From an uncultured Lachnospiraceae bacterium (lineage in GTDB: Bacteria; Bacillota; Clostridia; Lachnospirales; Lachnospiraceae): 15,606 bases of DNA. Made by a program: the position numbers and the translations under genes. Under the pieces are notes generated by a model. The model saw only the letters and a list, made by a program, of their open reading frames with translations, did no database searches and had not been told where the DNA came from. This document shows positions 12,887-15,606 of this stretch, one piece after another. Location: positions 26,741-42,346 of the forward strand of contig CAJUHG010000012.1 in assembly GCA_910586005.1 (NCBI GenBank). The letters run 5' to 3'. Numbering within the stretch: the stretch's first letter is position 1; the number at the start of each line of letters is the position of its first letter.

Positions 12887-14389
12887 TTATTTATAAATAG
12901 TAGTATTAGCAGCCGGAATAGAAGTATCTCCTTTTATTTTTCTCCAGATAAGACTAGATGGAATTCCTACAACCAAAGATACTGCAATGGAAATAATAGA
13001 ATAAGACCAAATAGATACTGCTTCCGCTGGAACAAAATATTTAATGCTCACCATAACGATAGTTGCTGCAATAAATGCAATAGTTGCACCAAAAGTATTT
13101 GCCACTTTTGTAAAGGCTCCCAAAATAAACATTCCAATTAGTATACCAAGAACTAATCCCATAAATCCATTAAACCATTCATATGCTGATTTTACTCCAC
13201 CATTTGCAAGTACCATAGATACAATAATTGCAAATATTCCTACTGCTAAAGAAACATACTGACCAATTTTTGTCTGCTTTTCAAAACTTAACTCCTTCTT
13301 AGTCAGTCGCGCTTGAATATCCAAAGTCCAACTAGAAGCTACAGAATTTAAGCCTGTAGACAACGTAGACTGTGAAGCCGCATAAATAGCTGCTAAGAGA
13401 ATTCCTGTTATACCTACTGGAAGCTCAAAAGCAATATAGGAAGCAAAAATTTGGTCCTGTGCTGCTGCTGGAGGAAGCGCATTTTGTTGATAAAATACAT
13501 AAAGTCCTGTTCCAATTAAGTAAAATACAGTTGCAATAAAGATAGATAATGCCCCATTTGTCAACATCATTTTATTTAATTTCTTTGTATCTGTAGTGGT
13601 AGTAAATCGTTGTACAATATCTTGACTTGATACATAAGAACCCATTGTATTAAATCCAGCTCCGACTATTAAAATAAAAACACTGTCTTTTAAAATATTA
13701 AGATTAAAAATTGGCTGGTCTGCAGCAAGGAATTTCTGTTCTCCTGTAAATGCTCCAAATATTGCCCCTATTCCACCATCAATATGTGCAATTAAAAATA
13801 CTAATGCAAATGTTACTCCAATCAATAACACAGAGCCTTGAATAAAATCTGTCCAAAGTACAGACTTCAAACCACCTGTATAAGAGTAAATAATAGCAAT
13901 GACTCCCATAATAATAATTAACAGATTTACATTGATTCCTGTCAGACTTCCAAGAACCATGCAAGGAAGATACATAATAATAGACATACGGCCTACTTGA
14001 TAGACAATAAACATAACCGCTCCTAATACCCGAAGCCCTTTGCTTCCAAATCGAAGTTCTAAATAGTGATATGCGGTGTCAATGTCCAATTTGCTATAAA
14101 TTGGTAGAAAGAAACGAATGGTAATTGGAATTGCTAAAAGCATACCAAGCTGTGCAAACCACATAATCCAAGTTCCTGCATAAGAATTTCCTGCCAAGGA
14201 TAAAAATGAAATTGGACTTAATAATGTGGCAAATATTGATACAGAAGTTACCCACCAGGGTACCGTTCCATCCCCCTTAAAATACTCTTTCCCTTTCATA
14301 TCTTTTTTAGCAAAATGAAGGCCTGCAAATAATACTGCTGCCAAATATACAATTAAAATAATCAAATCAATCATTGTAAATCCTTGCAT
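12887..14389 (-). CDS. Sodium:solute symporter (SSS family), probable sialic acid transporter
   Basis: 500 residues, about 13 membrane segments, typical of the SSS/LeuT fold. Family signatures are GGLKSVLWTDFIQG (172-185), SSQDIVQRF (254-262) and the Na+-site serines in STLSTGLNSVASS (341-353). Given nanA directly upstream and YhcH/ROK/nagA downstream, N-acetylneuraminate is the likely cargo, as for SiaT-type SSS transporters. No TRAP, ABC or MFS sialic acid transporter is in the window. RBS GAGGAGG lies 8 nt before the ATG; only 23 bp separate it from nanA. Another acid sugar cannot be excluded. Confidence 0.88.
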   Translation of the reverse strand: MQGFTMIDLIILIVYLAAVLFAGLHFAKKDMKGKEYFKGDGTVPWWVTSVSIFATLLSPISFLSLAGNSYAGTWIMWFAQLGMLLAIPITIRFFLPIYSKLDIDTAYHYLELRFGSKGLRVLGAVMFIVYQVGRMSIIMYLPCMVLGSLTGINVNLLIIIMGVIAIIYSYTGGLKSVLWTDFIQGSVLLIGVTFALVFLIAHIDGGIGAIFGAFTGEQKFLAADQPIFNLNILKDSVFILIVGAGFNTMGSYVSSQDIVQRFTTTTDTKKLNKMMLTNGALSIFIATVFYLIGTGLYVFYQQNALPPAAAQDQIFASYIAFELPVGITGILLAAIYAASQSTLSTGLNSVASSWTLDIQARLTKKELSFEKQTKIGQYVSLAVGIFAIIVSMVLANGGVKSAYEWFNGFMGLVLGILIGMFILGAFTKVANTFGATIAFIAATIVMVSIKYFVPAEAVSIWSYSIISIAVSLVVGIPSSLIWRKIKGDTSIPAANTTIYK

Positions 14390-14412
14390 TGCTCTTTCCT
14401 CCTCGTTCTTCT

Positions 14413-15333
14413 TTAGCTCAAATACAATTTCTTTGCAGCACGAATCATCCCAGCAGCTTCTTCCACAATGCTCTGGTCCGCATCTGATAGTGCTGGAAGA
14501 GGTTTTCTTACTCCCCCAAGCTCCAGATTTTCATTTATTTTAAGAATTGCTTTTAGCACTCCATATAGATTGCCATGTGCAGAACAAATCTTATAAATAA
14601 TATTATTAACTGCATATTGTATTTCTTTTGCCTTTTTTAAATCGCCCGTATTGATACATTCATCCATTTTAAGGAATAACTCTGGCATTGCTCCATAAGT
14701 TCCACCAATAGCTCCTTGGGCACCAATAATACGCCCACTGATAAACTGCTCATCTGGTCCATTAAAAATCACATAGTCATCTCCTGCTTCGGCCTGAAAC
14801 ATTTGGATGTCTTGCACTGGCATAGAGGAATTTTTAACACCAATGACTTTTGGATTTTTTCTCATTTCAGCAAACAAAGACATTGAAAGAGTAACACCTG
14901 CAAGCTGTGGAATATTGTAGATAACAAAATCTGTATTTGGAGCAGCCGAACTAATATCATTCCAATACTGAGCAATTGCATGTTCTGGTAATCGGAAATA
15001 AATAGGAGGAATAGCAGCAATTGCATCCACTCCAAGACTTTCTGCATGACTTGCAAGCTCCATACTGTCTTTTGTATTATTACATGCCACATGTGCAATC
15101 ACAGTAAGCTTTCCTTTTGCCACTGCCATTACATTTTCTAAAACCAGTTTCTTATCTGCTACACTCTGATAAATACATTCTCCTGAAGAACCATTTACAT
15201 AAACCCCTTTCACTCCTTTATCCACAAAATATTTAGTAAGTGCTTGTACTCCCTCTGGATTTATTTCTCCCTCTTTATCATAACATGCATAAAATGCAGG
15301 AATCACACCTTTATATTTTTCAAGATTTTTCAT
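14413..15333 (-). CDS. nanA: N-acetylneuraminate lyase
   Basis: 306 residues, normal for the DHDPS/NAL aldolase family. It cleaves N-acetylneuraminate to N-acetylmannosamine and pyruvate through a Schiff base. The catalytic lysine is Lys167 in VIGVKNSS, the partner tyrosine Tyr139 in VIYNIPQLAG, and the carboxylate-binding loop is GSSGE (48-52). The start ATG at 15331-15333 (MKNLEKYKGVIPAF) is set by GGAG 9 nt upstream; an ATG 22 codons earlier gives a non-homologous, basic leader that overlaps the repeat array and is rejected. First gene of the operon in the window. Its upstream region is a tandem repeat array. Confidence 0.94.
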   Translation of the reverse strand: MKNLEKYKGVIPAFYACYDKEGEINPEGVQALTKYFVDKGVKGVYVNGSSGECIYQSVADKKLVLENVMAVAKGKLTVIAHVACNNTKDSMELASHAESLGVDAIAAIPPIYFRLPEHAIAQYWNDISSAAPNTDFVIYNIPQLAGVTLSMSLFAEMRKNPKVIGVKNSSMPVQDIQMFQAEAGDDYVIFNGPDEQFISGRIIGAQGAIGGTYGAMPELFLKMDECINTGDLKKAKEIQYAVNNIIYKICSAHGNLYGVLKAILKINENLELGGVRKPLPALSDADQSIVEEAAGMIRAAKKLYLS

Positions 15334-15352
15334 ACTATTTTTCTCCTTTTTC

Positions 15353-15606
15353 AATGATTTGTGATAGTTTTGTGATAGTTTGCTTAATAAGCCTTTCACT
15401 TGTTAAGAATTTTTGTGATCTATGTGCTTTCTACACTTTTTTTATTATTAAGATGATTTGTGATAGTTTTGTTCTTTGCTTATTTTCTGTGTTTTTTATT
15501 ATTAGGAATTTCTGTCAAGATGATTGGGGATAGTTTTGTTATTGGTTTACCTTTTGCGCTTTTATTGTTAAGAATTTCTGTCAAGATGATTGGGGATAGT
15601 TTTGTT
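15353..15606. repeat. Degenerate 66-67 bp tandem repeat array upstream of nanA
   Basis: The clearest copies are 15504-15569 and 15570-15606 (the latter cut by the window edge); the shared first 37 bp differ at one position. An earlier copy has AAGATGATTTGTGATAG at 15450 (distance 67 bp). A shortened copy lies at about 15405-15449, and a final piece at 15353-15380 carries TTTGTGATAG and then TTGTGATAG again. On the minus strand every unit contains ACTATC(A/C)C(A/C)AATCAT. The array runs into the nanA leader, ending next to the RBS, and continues beyond base 15606. Confidence 0.85.

Noticed and set aside
15334..15399. Longer nanA N-terminus of 22 extra residues
   Set aside because: The extension lies in the repeat array and is not like NAL enzymes; the inner ATG has a strong RBS.
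15450..15606. CRISPR array: ~37-bp repeat with ~29-bp spacers, period 66-67
   Set aside because: The 'spacers' are themselves similar to one another (T-rich, ending TTATTATT or TTATTGTT), repeats degrade quickly, and no cas gene is near. It is a degenerate tandem repeat.
15504..15606. nan operon promoter using the TTGACA words in the repeats
   Set aside because: The best A/T boxes downstream (TAAAAA or TAAAAG) are 14 bp away, and at 17 bp there is nothing like TATAAT.

Overview
The window comes from a low-GC Gram-positive anaerobe, most likely a Clostridia/Lachnospiraceae-type genome. The evidence is an AT-rich base composition (about one third GC by eye, not computed), strong purine-rich ribosome binding sites, genes of clostridial flavour (ECF sigma factor with a DUF4179-like membrane anti-sigma partner, Rrf2 regulator, PocR-domain protein, IS605-type TnpB debris), and tRNA genes without an encoded CCA end. 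Nearly everything is on the minus strand; the only plus-strand gene is the Rrf2 regulator.

Layout. 1-215: start of a PocR sensory-domain gene cut by the window edge. 338-769: broken, internally deleted TnpB gene with a 44-bp tandem duplication. 966-2333: MATE exporter. 2352-2750: AT-rich gap with a degenerate triple repeat. 2751-5055: sulfide assimilation pair metY and cysK, transcribed away from the divergent Rrf2 regulator (5196-5603); the cysK promoter is legible and has a palindrome over its -35 box. 5642-5851: 66-bp tandem repeats and a long hairpin between convergent genes. 5887-6588: DUF434/DUF5616-type protein of unknown function. 6632-7138: tRNA-Cys(GCA) and tRNA-Glu(UUC), each with its own readable promoter and a leader of about 124 nt; the tRNA-Glu leader holds two tandem, related hairpins. 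7356-8901: ECF sigma factor and anti-sigma factor in a translationally overlapped pair. 9001-9140: a compact, GC-richer structured block without a gene. 9143-9184: terminator of the sialic acid operon. 9222-15333: that operon, in transcription order nanA, sodium:solute symporter, nanQ-like (YhcH), ROK kinase (nanK-like), RpiR regulator, nagA. 15353-15606: a tandem repeat array upstream of nanA that runs off the window.

How the genes work together. The sialic acid operon imports N-acetylneuraminate (symporter), may interconvert its anomers (NanQ-like), cleaves it to N-acetylmannosamine and pyruvate (NanA), phosphorylates the amino sugar (ROK kinase) and finally deacetylates GlcNAc-6-phosphate (NagA). 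The epimerase NanE and deaminase NagB needed to complete the route are not in the window. MetY and CysK fix sulfide into homocysteine and cysteine. The sigma/anti-sigma pair is probably an envelope-stress or antimicrobial-response switch. No complete novel multigene system stands out. The least explained signals are the structured non-coding blocks: the tandem hairpins before tRNA-Glu, the block at 9001-9140, the repeat array before nanA, and the hairpin inside the nan operon.
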